This document shows, in pieces, positions 36,184 to 44,820 of a stretch of 64,000 bases of DNA (positions are counted from its first letter, which is position 1; every line of letters begins with the position of its first letter). The notes under the pieces are model-generated. The model was not told the origin of the DNA and searched no databases. It saw nothing but the letters and a program-made list of their open reading frames with translations. A program made the translations under genes and the position numbers. Source of the DNA: an uncultured Bacteriovorax sp. (GTDB lineage Bacteria; Bdellovibrionota; Bacteriovoracia; Bacteriovoracales; Bacteriovoracaceae); contig CAMLMH010000002.1 of the NCBI GenBank assembly GCA_946481315.1, forward strand, positions 62,001-126,000. The letters run 5' to 3'.

Positions 36184-36205
36184 CCTCGTGAATTTTTTCA
36201 TGAGG
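36184..36205 (+). promoter_or_regulatory. Hairpin covering the cytochrome gene ribosome-binding site
   Basis: CCTCGTGAA and TTCATGAGG pair (one G-U) around a TTTT loop, five bases before the ATG. The right arm carries the ribosome-binding GAGG. Folding could restrict translation. The arrangement resembles the one before rmuC. Confidence 0.45.
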
Positions 36206-36210
36206 GATCT

Positions 36211-37884
36211 ATGAAAACCATTTTAACTTTTTCCTGTATGATCTTTTTGCCTTCGGTATGGGCCGTTGACTGGTCAGAAAATGCAGAGATTACTCCCGGT
36301 GAAAACCGAACCAATATTTATAACTTAAGTGCTCCTGAATTAGAATCAATTCGCATGCAGGGATATACTCATGCCATGAAATATCCAGTCACGGTGACTG
36401 GCCTTTTGATCCCTTATAAACCATTGCTTAATTATTTTGGTGCAGATGATTCCAATGGACTCAGAAGACTCATGCTGGAAATGGGTGCGGCCTACACCGG
36501 TTTTCGAAGCGAAAAAGAATTGTATGAATGGTTGGGGCTTGCTCCGGTCAATGCACCATCGGCCACAGGTATCTACAAAATGCCTTACATGGGAAAAAAC
36601 CCGGAAGGGCAGTATGCCGGTGCCGGCATTATGAAAACTAAAGACGGCGAAGGCTTAACGTTTAGCTGTTTTGCCTGTCACGCGCAGAATATGTTCGGGA
36701 CGACAGTCATGGGGCTCACCAACAAGCGTCCGCACGCCAATAAGTTTTTTCACATGGCCCGCAAATCAGTCCCTAAAATTCCCACTCTTCTGTTTGGTGC
36801 ATCCACCAATTCAACATTGGGAGAAATGCGTATGTTTGAACGCACCAAAAAAAATCTGGTGAGTGTCAGCGCAACCGTTCCCCAGGTGCTGGGGCTGGAT
36901 ACATCTCTGCCCCAAGTGGCGCTCAGTTTAGCTCACCGAAACGATGACGACATCGCCAGCAAAAACCCGAGTCTTGAAAAACATCCCCGGCACAATGAGC
37001 TCGCAACTTTTGTTGCTGACTCCAAGCCGCTTCCTTGGTGGAACCTGAAATACAAAACACGCTGGCTTGCTGACGGATCCATTGTCTCCGGCAATCCCAT
37101 CCTCACTAATTTTCTATGGAATGAACTAGGTCGCGGAACTGACTTAGTTGAACTGGAAAAGTGGATGCAGGAAAATAAGAAAACCATTGATGAGCTAACA
37201 GCGGCAGCCTTTGCGACCGAAGCGCCTCGCTACACCGATTTCTTTCCGGTGCACACAATTGATATTAACCGCGCCAAACGCGGAGAAGTGTTGTTTAAAG
37301 AGACTTGTATGAAGTGCCATGGAGAGTATCAAAAGGCGTGGTCATTGCCTGGCAGTGAGCAACTTGCGCTCATTGATCAAACCAAAACGATCAAAACCAT
37401 CTATCACAGTAAAACACCTGTGAAGGATGTGGGAACAGATCCCCAGCGCTATCAGGGTATTAAGTTCTTCGCAGAAGCGCTTAATGACCTGAAAATCAGC
37501 CGCTGGATGATGACAAGGGTAGAACCTCAGGTCGGCTATGTTCCGCCGCCACTGGACGGAATTTGGGCCCGCTATCCATACTTTCACAACAACTCCATTC
37601 CTAATCTCTGTGCGCTTTTAAGCCCGGAAGACACTCGTCCTAAAACCTGGATACAGGGACCGGCAATCAATAAATCCACTGATTACGATATCGATTGCGT
37701 GGGCTATCCGGTGGGAGATAAAATTCCTAAGGCCTGGCTAAAAGGCGTGGAAGCGAAATTTGATGTCACTAAGCCGGGACTTAGAAATACAGGTCACACT
37801 AAGATGTTGTTCAAAGAAGATGGGGCTGAGAAGTTTTCAGCTGAGGATAAAAAAGATCTTATTCATTTCCTGAAAACTTTATAA
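36211..37884 (+). CDS. Secreted di-haem cytochrome c, RoxA-like
   Basis: A signal peptide (ILTFSCMIFLPSVWA) leads a 557-residue periplasmic protein with two haem c sites, CFACH (about residue 154) and CMKCH (about residue 368). The C-terminal domain contains VGYVPPPLDGIWARYPYF then HNNSIPNL and ALLSPEDTRPKTW. That pattern is characteristic of RoxA-type rubber oxygenases and their cytochrome c peroxidase-related relatives. The wide spacing between the haems also fits that family. Substrate is unknown; many members are annotated only as c-type cytochromes. No partner electron-transfer gene is adjacent. Its end overlaps the convergent exonuclease gene by 26 bases. Confidence 0.8.
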   Translation: MKTILTFSCMIFLPSVWAVDWSENAEITPGENRTNIYNLSAPELESIRMQGYTHAMKYPVTVTGLLIPYKPLLNYFGADDSNGLRRLMLEMGAAYTGFRSEKELYEWLGLAPVNAPSATGIYKMPYMGKNPEGQYAGAGIMKTKDGEGLTFSCFACHAQNMFGTTVMGLTNKRPHANKFFHMARKSVPKIPTLLFGASTNSTLGEMRMFERTKKNLVSVSATVPQVLGLDTSLPQVALSLAHRNDDDIASKNPSLEKHPRHNELATFVADSKPLPWWNLKYKTRWLADGSIVSGNPILTNFLWNELGRGTDLVELEKWMQENKKTIDELTAAAFATEAPRYTDFFPVHTIDINRAKRGEVLFKETCMKCHGEYQKAWSLPGSEQLALIDQTKTIKTIYHSKTPVKDVGTDPQRYQGIKFFAEALNDLKISRWMMTRVEPQVGYVPPPLDGIWARYPYFHNNSIPNLCALLSPEDTRPKTWIQGPAINKSTDYDIDCVGYPVGDKIPKAWLKGVEAKFDVTKPGLRNTGHTKMLFKEDGAEKFSAEDKKDLIHFLKTL

Positions 37885-38434
37885 TGGCATGATAAAGCGC
37901 AAGACCCACCCAGGCATCAGTTGCGGCGTAACGGAGCTGATCGGGTTTTAAGTAATGCGCTTCCCAGTTGGAGAGTTTGGCCTTCTTGCTGAGGGTGTGT
38001 TTTAAAACTTCTTCCGTCATCCCTTTCAAGCCGAAGTTTTTCAGGTTCTGGGCACGGGCCATATCCGCCAGTTCGATAAAGTTTTTAGGTTCAAAAGAAA
38101 AAACTTTCTGTAGTGATTTAATATCATCCCGGATGGCCACGCCAATTTTTTTTATGGACTCATCCTCTAGATAAGCTTTAATCAATGAGAAGTCTCTCAG
38201 GTGATGGAGGCGAAAAAGGATAGCATGTTCGTCACTGGCCAGCTGCAACAATGAAACAGTGTAAGATTCGCCCTTTTTAAAGGCCGGTTTTGTCTCAGTG
38301 TCAAATCCCACATGGTCCAGACCAGCTAATAGTTCGAGCGCAGGACCGATTTCGCTGTCACTGGTGACGGTCGTAATTTTGCCTGGAAACTGAGCTTTAG
38401 GGAGAATGACTATAGGTTCTGCTTTTTGATTCAT
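37859..38434 (-). CDS. RNase D-like 3'-5' exonuclease
   Basis: A 191-residue DEDDy exonuclease domain. VGFDTETKP is Exo I (Asp-x-Glu), IGVAIRDDIKSLQK contains Exo II (Asp), and YAATDAWVGLALY is Exo III (Tyr-x-x-x-Asp). No HRDC domains are attached, so it is a stand-alone domain rather than full RNase D. It may process RNA or DNA 3' ends. The C-terminal codons overlap the cytochrome gene. Confidence 0.87.
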   Translation of the reverse strand: MNQKAEPIVILPKAQFPGKITTVTSDSEIGPALELLAGLDHVGFDTETKPAFKKGESYTVSLLQLASDEHAILFRLHHLRDFSLIKAYLEDESIKKIGVAIRDDIKSLQKVFSFEPKNFIELADMARAQNLKNFGLKGMTEEVLKHTLSKKAKLSNWEAHYLKPDQLRYAATDAWVGLALYHAIIKFSGNE

Positions 38435-38503
38435 TGTATTTTTACCTAACTCTTTGTACCATCAAGTCGCAGGAATTAATAGATGGACCGGGAGAATAAA
38501 TTC

Positions 38504-38995
38504 ATGCCTTCGTTTGACCTAGTTTCTAAAACCGACATGATGGAAATGAAAAACGCCCTTGGAATGGCCCAGAAAGAGATCAATGCCCGTTATGATTTTA
38601 AAGGCTCTGACGTCACTCTGGAACTCAAAGAGACAACGATCGAGCTTCGAGCTGAAGATGACTACAAAATGAAGGCCGCGCTGGAAATTTTCAGAGGCCA
38701 GATGGTCAAACGAAATATCGGCCAGCGATGCATCGATCCGCAAAAGATCGAGCCTTCCGGAAACCGGATGATGAAGCAAATTATCAACATCAAAAACGGG
38801 ATTGAAAAAGAAAAGGCCAAAATCATTAATAAAATTATCAAAGACAGCGGACTCAAAGTTCAGTCCTCGATAATGGATGATAAAATTCGAATTACCGCAA
38901 AAAAGATCGATGATCTTCAGGCCGTTTTTCAAATGCTTCGATCTAATAAAGATGTTGATCTTGAGCTGCAGATGGAAAACATGAAAAGGGACTAA
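38504..38995 (+). CDS. YajQ-family nucleotide-binding protein
   Basis: The start at 38504 has GGGAG nine bases upstream and yields the family N-terminus MPSFDLVSKTDMMEMKNAL. The 163-residue product follows YajQ throughout: INARYDFKGS, KRNIGQRCIDPQ, IKDSGLKVQ and the C-terminal LRSNKDVDLELQ segment, where the family often has Asp-Phe. YajQ proteins bind nucleic acids or, in some species, cyclic di-GMP. Two genes follow with no gap, so it heads an operon. Confidence 0.92.
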   Translation: MPSFDLVSKTDMMEMKNALGMAQKEINARYDFKGSDVTLELKETTIELRAEDDYKMKAALEIFRGQMVKRNIGQRCIDPQKIEPSGNRMMKQIINIKNGIEKEKAKIINKIIKDSGLKVQSSIMDDKIRITAKKIDDLQAVFQMLRSNKDVDLELQMENMKRD

Positions 38996-39583
38996 ATGAA
39001 CAAAAAAACGATTCTTATCGCTATGTTGTTTGTGGCCTTTTTTGCCTGGTTTTATGATCGTTTTTTTAATCGTCCCGGTTTTAACACCAACAAGAATCAA
39101 ACTCAATCCTTGCAGCTGGACTGGAAAGAGCTGGATGAAAAATCATCTGAACCCAAAGATCCTTCCACCTTAAAGAAAAATCCTCCCCCTAAATCCCGGG
39201 AATTTGAAACAATGTCACCCTCGGAAGAGGAGCAGTTTGCTCTCTATGATCAAATGGAGCAGGAATGGATGGAACGCATGAAAGGACTTCTTAGTCCGGA
39301 ACAATTCGTGCTTTACACAGAAATGCGCGAGCGCTGTGAAAAAGAAAAGGCCGCTGCCTATAAGCAGTATCACGACTATCTTCGTAAAAAACATGGCGAC
39401 CAATTCTCCTACAAAATCAGTGAAGATCAAAGCAGTGCTGAGAAAAAAATTAATCAGAAATACCTCAAAGAACTGCTGAAGACCGTTGGCGAAAAACAAT
39501 TTTCGGCTTACATAAAGGCGCGCGACGAAATTAATGAAAAATTCCGGCGGCAAAATAAACTGTTCATTCAAATCGAGTTTTAG
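38996..39583 (+). CDS. Membrane-anchored helical protein
   Basis: The ATG directly follows the yajQ stop codon. An N-terminal anchor (TILIAMLFVAFFAWFYDRFF) precedes a Pro/Lys-rich linker. A long charged helical region follows, with a repeated pattern: LLSPEQFVLYTEMRER and LLKTVGEKQFSAYIKARDEI. This pattern resembles helical repeats seen in metal-sensing periplasmic proteins such as CpxP/Spy, but the likeness is weak. Unrecognised otherwise. The Nudix gene starts directly after its stop codon. Confidence 0.65.
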   Translation: MNKKTILIAMLFVAFFAWFYDRFFNRPGFNTNKNQTQSLQLDWKELDEKSSEPKDPSTLKKNPPPKSREFETMSPSEEEQFALYDQMEQEWMERMKGLLSPEQFVLYTEMRERCEKEKAAAYKQYHDYLRKKHGDQFSYKISEDQSSAEKKINQKYLKELLKTVGEKQFSAYIKARDEINEKFRRQNKLFIQIEF

Positions 39584-40132
39584 ATGAAAATTGAAAAGTG
39601 GCCGACAATAGCTAAAGACATGCTGTTGCAGGCTTATGTCTTTCGTTATTTCAAAGTAAAACGTCAATCTCCGACCAATGGTAAAACAGGAGATTTTGAT
39701 GTTATTGAATGTTTAAACTGGGTCAATATCATAGCGATCACGAAAGATAAGCAGATTGTTCTCATTCGTCAGTACCGTCACGGTACCGATCAGGTCACCC
39801 TGGAAATTCCCGGCGGGGCCGTGAATCGGGGAGAAGATATGTTACTGGCCGCGAAGCGTGAATTGCAGGAAGAGACTGGTTACACTTCATCTAACTGGAA
39901 GTGTATTGGCCGAGTTGACGCCAATCCCGCTTTTATGACTAATTACTGTGAAACTTATTTGTGTCTGGATGCAGAAAAGACACATGTCCAGGAGTTTGAT
40001 CCCTTTGAAGAAATTGAAGTCTCTCTTAAAAATCTGGATGACTTACCAGCTCTGGTAAAGAGCGGAGAGATCACACACTCTATTGTCATTGCCGCCTTTT
40101 ATCTTCTGACGGCGGGGGCTGATTTAGGTTGA
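39584..40132 (+). CDS. Nudix hydrolase, ADP-ribose pyrophosphatase type
   Basis: A 182-residue Nudix protein. The Nudix box is present from GGAVNRGEDMLLAAK to RELQEETGY, matching Gx5Ex7REUxEExGU, with the preceding LEIPGG. The N-terminal QAYVFRYFKVKRQSP and the VLIRQYRHGTDQ segment match ADP-ribose/NDP-sugar pyrophosphatases. It starts directly after the upstream gene. Its last 34 bases overlap the end of the large lipoprotein gene on the minus strand. Confidence 0.9.
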   Translation: MKIEKWPTIAKDMLLQAYVFRYFKVKRQSPTNGKTGDFDVIECLNWVNIIAITKDKQIVLIRQYRHGTDQVTLEIPGGAVNRGEDMLLAAKRELQEETGYTSSNWKCIGRVDANPAFMTNYCETYLCLDAEKTHVQEFDPFEEIEVSLKNLDDLPALVKSGEITHSIVIAAFYLLTAGADLG

Positions 40133-42333
40133 TTGACCAGGTAGTAAAGAAGTTTACCGATGTTAATTCTCTTAGCGACAATCGGATCCATAGTATTGTC
40201 CCGGCACCAATCACGGGTAACACAATAATCAAAAGCGGCAAAGGCAAGATCATCAGTCCAGGTTCCTGTCTTGGGAATTTCCATTTTACTAACCATATAC
40301 AGGAATATAGAAAGCGCATATTTTTCCTGATCCGATTTAAGTTCGGCCAGTGAAATAATCGAATTGCGGTACGTTTTAAAAGCTTCTTTTAACTCACGAT
40401 AATCGATCAGATTGTCGTTTGAGGTATCAAAACGCAGAAAAGTCGATTCGATATTGAGCATAGCTCCCAGAATAAGCGTCGAATCACGACGGTTTACAGG
40501 AACTCCCGGTGCATTGTTGTCGCGGGCAAATCCCTCAACACCTTTTAAATAACCGATAGTTTCTTCCTTGCTTGATTCATTTACGTACATGGCCAGACGA
40601 GGAAAATACTTTCTGAAGCCCAGTTTGTTTAAGACTACTTCGAAATAGTTATTGTTAAAGCAGTTCACTTCATAAAGCGGATTTTCAGTATCCGATCCGG
40701 GATTACAAACGGCACTCATTGTTCCATTTACTTTGCCCGAAACTTCCACGGCAGAGAGAATCATGCCGATATACTCTGTGGCTTCGTTGACATTAATTCT
40801 TAGATCACCGTTTGATTGTTGCTGGAATAAGTCAGCAAGTAAAACAGAGTTACGGGAGAAGGTCTCGAAGTTTGGTGACCACAGCTTAAATTCTTCCAGT
40901 AGTGGTTGAGAGTCCAGCAAGAATTTGGAAAACTGGTCCATTGAAACCTGATGAACACCTTGAGCATCAGTGCTTCCATAAGCCTTAATTAATTTCTGTG
41001 CCAGCCACTTGCTGATATAGGTTTCCTGAAGGCCATAAGCGGAGCGTTTAATGCGTGAGCTATAGGTATTTACACCTGATTCTTTTGTACGGAAATAACG
41101 GAAGTTGATAACAATATCAGCAAAACTTTTGTGAAGTTCAATCACTCTTCGTTCACTGAAAATCTCGTACTCCCGCAGTGACTGCATTTCAAAAACTTTT
41201 ATTGGTACTTCTTTATCCAGAATCGGGCGATTGTTATCATATGTGACATTGTTAAAATACATTCTCTCCATCAGGTCATTGGCCAGATCCAGTGTTACTC
41301 TGAGATCTTTTAATGTGACGTTGTCCGGTCTTCCGCCGATAAACTTTTGTTTGTAGATTTCAATCGTCGATTTAAATTTGCGGACATCCACATCTTTATA
41401 AAATTTTTCGGCAAGTGCTACGATTTGTTCAATCGTGAAGAGCTCGAAGTCCGGCTGGTTAAATTGCAGTATATTGTAAAGTTCGCGAATTGATTCCAGA
41501 TAAAAACGCATGTGTGCTGTATCTGATTTGAAATTTTTGTTGTTTACATAATAAATGTCAAAAACCAGTGTCATGATATTAGGCATCTTGGCGATCAAAT
41601 CTTTTAGCTCATCGCTGGTAATTATTTTTGTATCGCCGGCGAGAAGAACACGTTTTAAAAAGATCAGAGAATCGATTGTCGATTCATCGACGGCCGTGTC
41701 GCCAATCTTCTTACTGGCATCCAGAATAAATTCTCGAATATTTAATTTTTTCTGCAGCCCCGGCGATTTATCAATAATGGCAATGGCCGAAGTTGAGAAG
41801 CGATTGAGAGATTGAATGAATTTCGCCCTAAGTTCCCAGAATTTTCCCTGATTTTCTTCCTGATCCATTTCTTTCAGGACTTCTGTTATGATGACGGCTT
41901 CCTGATTAACCTGCACCAGGAGTTCAAAAAGCGGGGAGATGTTATTTCGTGAGATTCTGTCAGCTTCATCTTTTAGCAGAATCATGTTTAGCTGAAAAAT
42001 AATCGAAAGACCTTTAATGATAGAATCGCTCTGACCTTCGAAAAATTTCTTTATAAAGATACTGAGCTCATTCTCAGTCACAGAGCCTGGATTTTTGGAT
42101 CGAACATACTTGGTGAACTGAATGAAATTTTCCTGAAGACATTTAATCTGTTCTTTTTGATCTGCCTTAAAGATTTCGCCAAGTTTTGTAACGTCGATTT
42201 TGCATGTTTGCAGTTCTTCTGAGCGATAGAGATCTGAATTCTGGACTGGTTTATCAGAGATGTAACCGCAGCTGGATAACAAGAGCGCAGCTGCTAGCAG
42301 GATGTGACCAAAAAATGTCTTCATTCTTTCCAT
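40099..42333 (-). CDS. Large lipoprotein with EF-hand motif
   Basis: The start at 42333 has AAGG six bases upstream; the ATG at 42324 is an alternative. A lipoprotein signal with lipobox LLSSC leads a 740-residue mostly helical protein. Near the C-terminus DTSNDNLIDYRE is a canonical EF-hand calcium loop (Asp 1, Asp 5, Asp 9, Glu 12), followed by a helix. Earlier segments (GSTDAQGVHQVSMDQF and QSNGDLRINVNEATEYI) look like degenerate EF-hands. I recognise no family. It may be a calcium-responsive outer-membrane or periplasmic lipoprotein. Confidence 0.75.
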   Translation of the reverse strand: MERMKTFFGHILLAAALLLSSCGYISDKPVQNSDLYRSEELQTCKIDVTKLGEIFKADQKEQIKCLQENFIQFTKYVRSKNPGSVTENELSIFIKKFFEGQSDSIIKGLSIIFQLNMILLKDEADRISRNNISPLFELLVQVNQEAVIITEVLKEMDQEENQGKFWELRAKFIQSLNRFSTSAIAIIDKSPGLQKKLNIREFILDASKKIGDTAVDESTIDSLIFLKRVLLAGDTKIITSDELKDLIAKMPNIMTLVFDIYYVNNKNFKSDTAHMRFYLESIRELYNILQFNQPDFELFTIEQIVALAEKFYKDVDVRKFKSTIEIYKQKFIGGRPDNVTLKDLRVTLDLANDLMERMYFNNVTYDNNRPILDKEVPIKVFEMQSLREYEIFSERRVIELHKSFADIVINFRYFRTKESGVNTYSSRIKRSAYGLQETYISKWLAQKLIKAYGSTDAQGVHQVSMDQFSKFLLDSQPLLEEFKLWSPNFETFSRNSVLLADLFQQQSNGDLRINVNEATEYIGMILSAVEVSGKVNGTMSAVCNPGSDTENPLYEVNCFNNNYFEVVLNKLGFRKYFPRLAMYVNESSKEETIGYLKGVEGFARDNNAPGVPVNRRDSTLILGAMLNIESTFLRFDTSNDNLIDYRELKEAFKTYRNSIISLAELKSDQEKYALSIFLYMVSKMEIPKTGTWTDDLAFAAFDYCVTRDWCRDNTMDPIVAKRINIGKLLYYLVNQPKSAPAVRR

Positions 42334-42487
42334 AATTAACCTTATTCCGGGTAGTGTAAAGTCAATTGGGACTTCCTCAAAACACAAAAGTCCAATATGG
42401 GGAAAATTACAGGGTGCATCTATTCAGTTTGCAGGAAATAAATTAGCCTAGAATGATTACATTAAAGATTTCGAACAAGGTCCCCCA

Positions 42488-43813
42488 TTGAGCAGGTATT
42501 TTTTACACGTCCTCTTGTATTTTTTTACAGTTAATCACGCTTTAGCCGGCTCAGGTGAAATCACTTACGAGAAGTTTTTTCGACTAAATAACCCACCCGT
42601 CAGAAGTGACACTGGAGACTGGCTGGGACTCAGTTATGAAGCCGAAGGCCCGTTTCAAAAGCTCGACAGCTTCATCATGGGTGACCTGCGCTTTTACTTT
42701 CAGGATAATAATTCGCTTAATTACTCTCTTCAGGAAGCCTATGTCCGTTACGCTAATGACGACTATAGCTTTACTGTAGGAAGGCAAATTCTGGACTGGA
42801 ACATCAATGAAAAATATTGGTCCCTGGGCTATCTGAATGCTGTCCAGGCATTCACATTGCTGTCTACAGAAGAAGAAGGCGTAACAGGAATTGTTTATAA
42901 TAAACGGATCGGGCCCTTTGAGTTTGATGTGCTTCTTTCTTACATGTTCATTCCACAAATCAATCCGGAAATCGATATTAAGAACGGCGAAGTCGAAAGC
43001 AAAAGTGAATGGGTGAGGCTACCTCCGCGCAGAACTGTTGTCAGCAATGTTCCTGTAGATATTTATTATAAGATGGCCGATTATAAAATTTCTGATATCG
43101 TCTTCAATAAATCACTGGGTGGAAACATCCGCTATAAATGGACCGAAGGTGGGATTTCGGCTTTTGCTGTCTATAAACCGGAAAACAAACTGCGCATCAA
43201 CGCCAGTGCTTTTTATGACAACATTACGCTCAATAAAGTTGTGGTTGAAGCTGATCCCACGGTCAATCATCATGCTTATTACGGCGTTCAGCTTTATCAA
43301 AGTTTTGGTGATGTGCATGCGCGCGGGGGCTTTAGTTACGTTGATCCCAATGCCCGCTTAGGAAAAGATTTTCCACTCGAAATCCGCAATGCCCGCAGAA
43401 CTTTTACTTCCGAATTTTTTACGATTAACCCCCGTTATGACAAAGAAGCTTATGCACACATGAGTCTTAATCTTGACCGTCGTGCTTATCAGTTGTCACT
43501 TAACTACATTCATTTAATTTCAAAAGATGTAAGACAAAGTGATGACTTCTTCAGTGATACTGTAAAATGGAAAAGTACTTTCGGCGGAAGCATCCTTTAT
43601 TTTTTCAATGACTCATTTAATATTCTGGTTGACCTGAAATACGATGTAGACCGCAAAGACAATATTTTAAAAAGTGAACTCAAATATAATTTCCAAAAAA
43701 GAGTAAATCTCGCACTCGGCTTTGAAGTGTTAAAAGCACCAAATGATAATTCTTACTGGAGTTATTACCGCGCAAGTGACACGCTTTATTCGTCTTTGGG
43801 CTTTGTGTTTTGA
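42488..43813 (+). CDS. Outer-membrane beta-barrel protein
   Basis: A TTG start with AAGG ahead gives a signal peptide (FLHVLLYFFTVNHALA). The 420-residue mature protein is a run of amphipathic beta-strands with many Tyr/Phe (LRFYFQDNNSLNYS, AYVRYANDDYSFTVGRQILDW), ending YSSLGFVF with a terminal Phe, the usual BamA recognition signal. GRQILDW resembles porins of the DUF1302/capsule-assembly group. The substrate is unknown. No partner gene is adjacent. Confidence 0.8.
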   Translation: MSRYFLHVLLYFFTVNHALAGSGEITYEKFFRLNNPPVRSDTGDWLGLSYEAEGPFQKLDSFIMGDLRFYFQDNNSLNYSLQEAYVRYANDDYSFTVGRQILDWNINEKYWSLGYLNAVQAFTLLSTEEEGVTGIVYNKRIGPFEFDVLLSYMFIPQINPEIDIKNGEVESKSEWVRLPPRRTVVSNVPVDIYYKMADYKISDIVFNKSLGGNIRYKWTEGGISAFAVYKPENKLRINASAFYDNITLNKVVVEADPTVNHHAYYGVQLYQSFGDVHARGGFSYVDPNARLGKDFPLEIRNARRTFTSEFFTINPRYDKEAYAHMSLNLDRRAYQLSLNYIHLISKDVRQSDDFFSDTVKWKSTFGGSILYFFNDSFNILVDLKYDVDRKDNILKSELKYNFQKRVNLALGFEVLKAPNDNSYWSYYRASDTLYSSLGFVF

Positions 43814-43951
43814 CCCTTATTACACAACAAACGTTCTCGCTTTTAGCCAGCTGTACCTTATGAAATTTCATCCATCTTCTGCACATCTAAAAAGATTGGA
43901 CTAAGCATTCGCTTTCCCATCATTCACACTTCCGGGTATAAAAAACTTTAG

Positions 43952-43981
43952 AGAGGCTTAGTTCTTAAAACATAGAGGCTT
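43952..43981 (+). promoter_or_regulatory. Direct repeat AGAGGCTT spaced 22 bp
   Basis: Two copies of AGAGGCTT at 43952-43959 and 43974-43981 are spaced 22 bases apart, two helical turns, in the 205-base leader of the Ser/Thr-rich protein gene. A palindrome ATGAAATTTCAT lies further upstream (43860-43871). The pattern suits a tandem-binding activator, but no regulator is identified. Confidence 0.35.
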
Positions 43982-44018
43982 TGTCTATTAATAACTGTAA
44001 AGTCCATGGAGGATTAAC

Positions 44019-44681
44019 ATGAAAGTCGCATTATTAACATTGTTAGTAGCTACACTGTCCACATCAACATTTGCTCAAAGTACCGATTCATCTTCTGGCG
44101 CAACAGGCGGAAGTATGTCAACGAGCTCAGGTTCAGGCACAGGCTCAACAGGAACAACTGGTTCTGGATCATATGGGTCTCAAGGTGTTGGCACCGGGAC
44201 ATCTACAACTGATACAACCACTACAACTACAGAGTCATCTAGTACGATGACAGGAGATGACACTACATCCGGGAGATACCCTTCTTCAACCACTGGAACC
44301 ACTGGAACAACAGGAACTGGATCATCTGCAACAGGAACTAGTTCAACAACAGGTGCTGGAATGGGATCAGGAAGTGCAACCACTTCTGGAAGTGGAGACG
44401 TGGGATCCACTACAACAGGATCAACTACCGGAACTGGAACTGTAGAAGACACAACTTCTACAACTCAGTCTTCCACAACAAGAAGCCCTTCATCAGGCAC
44501 AACTTCGTCTGGAACATCTGGCTCTGGAGTTTCAGGAAGAACTTCGACCATCTCACCAACCGGGCGCTGTACAACATATGAAGGCCGTGAGTACGGTCAA
44601 GGTGAAACTGGCTACAATGAGTGTTTAAGAAATTCAAACACTGGAACCAATTCAAGAGAGAGATCGCGCACAAAAAGATAA
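44019..44681 (+). CDS. Secreted Ser/Thr/Gly-rich low-complexity protein
   Basis: GGAGG seven bases upstream sets the start. A signal peptide (ALLTLLVATLSTSTFAQ) leads about 150 residues made almost entirely of Ser, Thr and Gly, with irregular repeats such as TGTTGTTG and SSGTSGSG. A short C-terminal domain follows with two Cys (GRCTTYEGREYGQGE...YNECLRN) and a basic tail (RERSRTKR). The composition suggests an extended, possibly glycosylated surface linker. The two Cys could form a small disulfide loop. It is unlike its neighbours in composition. A terminator follows, so it is probably monocistronic. Confidence 0.75.
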   Translation: MKVALLTLLVATLSTSTFAQSTDSSSGATGGSMSTSSGSGTGSTGTTGSGSYGSQGVGTGTSTTDTTTTTTESSSTMTGDDTTSGRYPSSTTGTTGTTGTGSSATGTSSTTGAGMGSGSATTSGSGDVGSTTTGSTTGTGTVEDTTSTTQSSTTRSPSSGTTSSGTSGSGVSGRTSTISPTGRCTTYEGREYGQGETGYNECLRNSNTGTNSRERSRTKR

Positions 44682-44694
44682 TCAATCCCGACTG

Positions 44695-44722
44695 GAGGGC
44701 CTTCAATGGCCCTCTTCATTTT
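44695..44722 (+). terminator. Rho-independent terminator
   Basis: Stem GAGGGCC/GGCCCTC with loop TTCAAT, then TTCATTTT. It lies 13 bases after the Ser/Thr-rich protein gene. Confidence 0.8.
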
Positions 44723-44801
44723 ACTGAGGAAGTGTGGAGATTCCTTTGCAATTTCAGTTTATTAAGTGCCTGACGATTTTTGTTTGACTTGCAATGTGAT
44801 A

Positions 44802-44817
44802 GTTTGGTAAACCAAAC
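44802..44817. promoter_or_regulatory. Operator-like inverted repeat before apbE
   Basis: GTTTGGT-AA-ACCAAAC is a perfect 7-bp inverted repeat ending three bases before the ATG. A TTGACT at 44784-44789 could be a -35 box, which would place the -10 inside the repeat and the transcript start at or near the ATG; TGTGATAGT at 44795-44803 is an alternative extended -10. There is no ribosome-binding site ahead of the ATG. A repressor bound here would control the whole flavin operon. Confidence 0.55.
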
Positions 44818-44820
44818 AAC

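Noticed and set aside
44180..44452. Minus-strand frame rich in Val/Pro/Asp
   Set aside because: It is the antisense of the Ser/Thr/Gly-rich secreted protein; the biased composition keeps the frame open by default.
44060..44560. Possible CRISPR or tandem-repeat array in the Ser/Thr/Gly region
   Set aside because: The repeats are irregular codon runs for Ser, Thr and Gly inside one reading frame, without constant repeat and spacer lengths.
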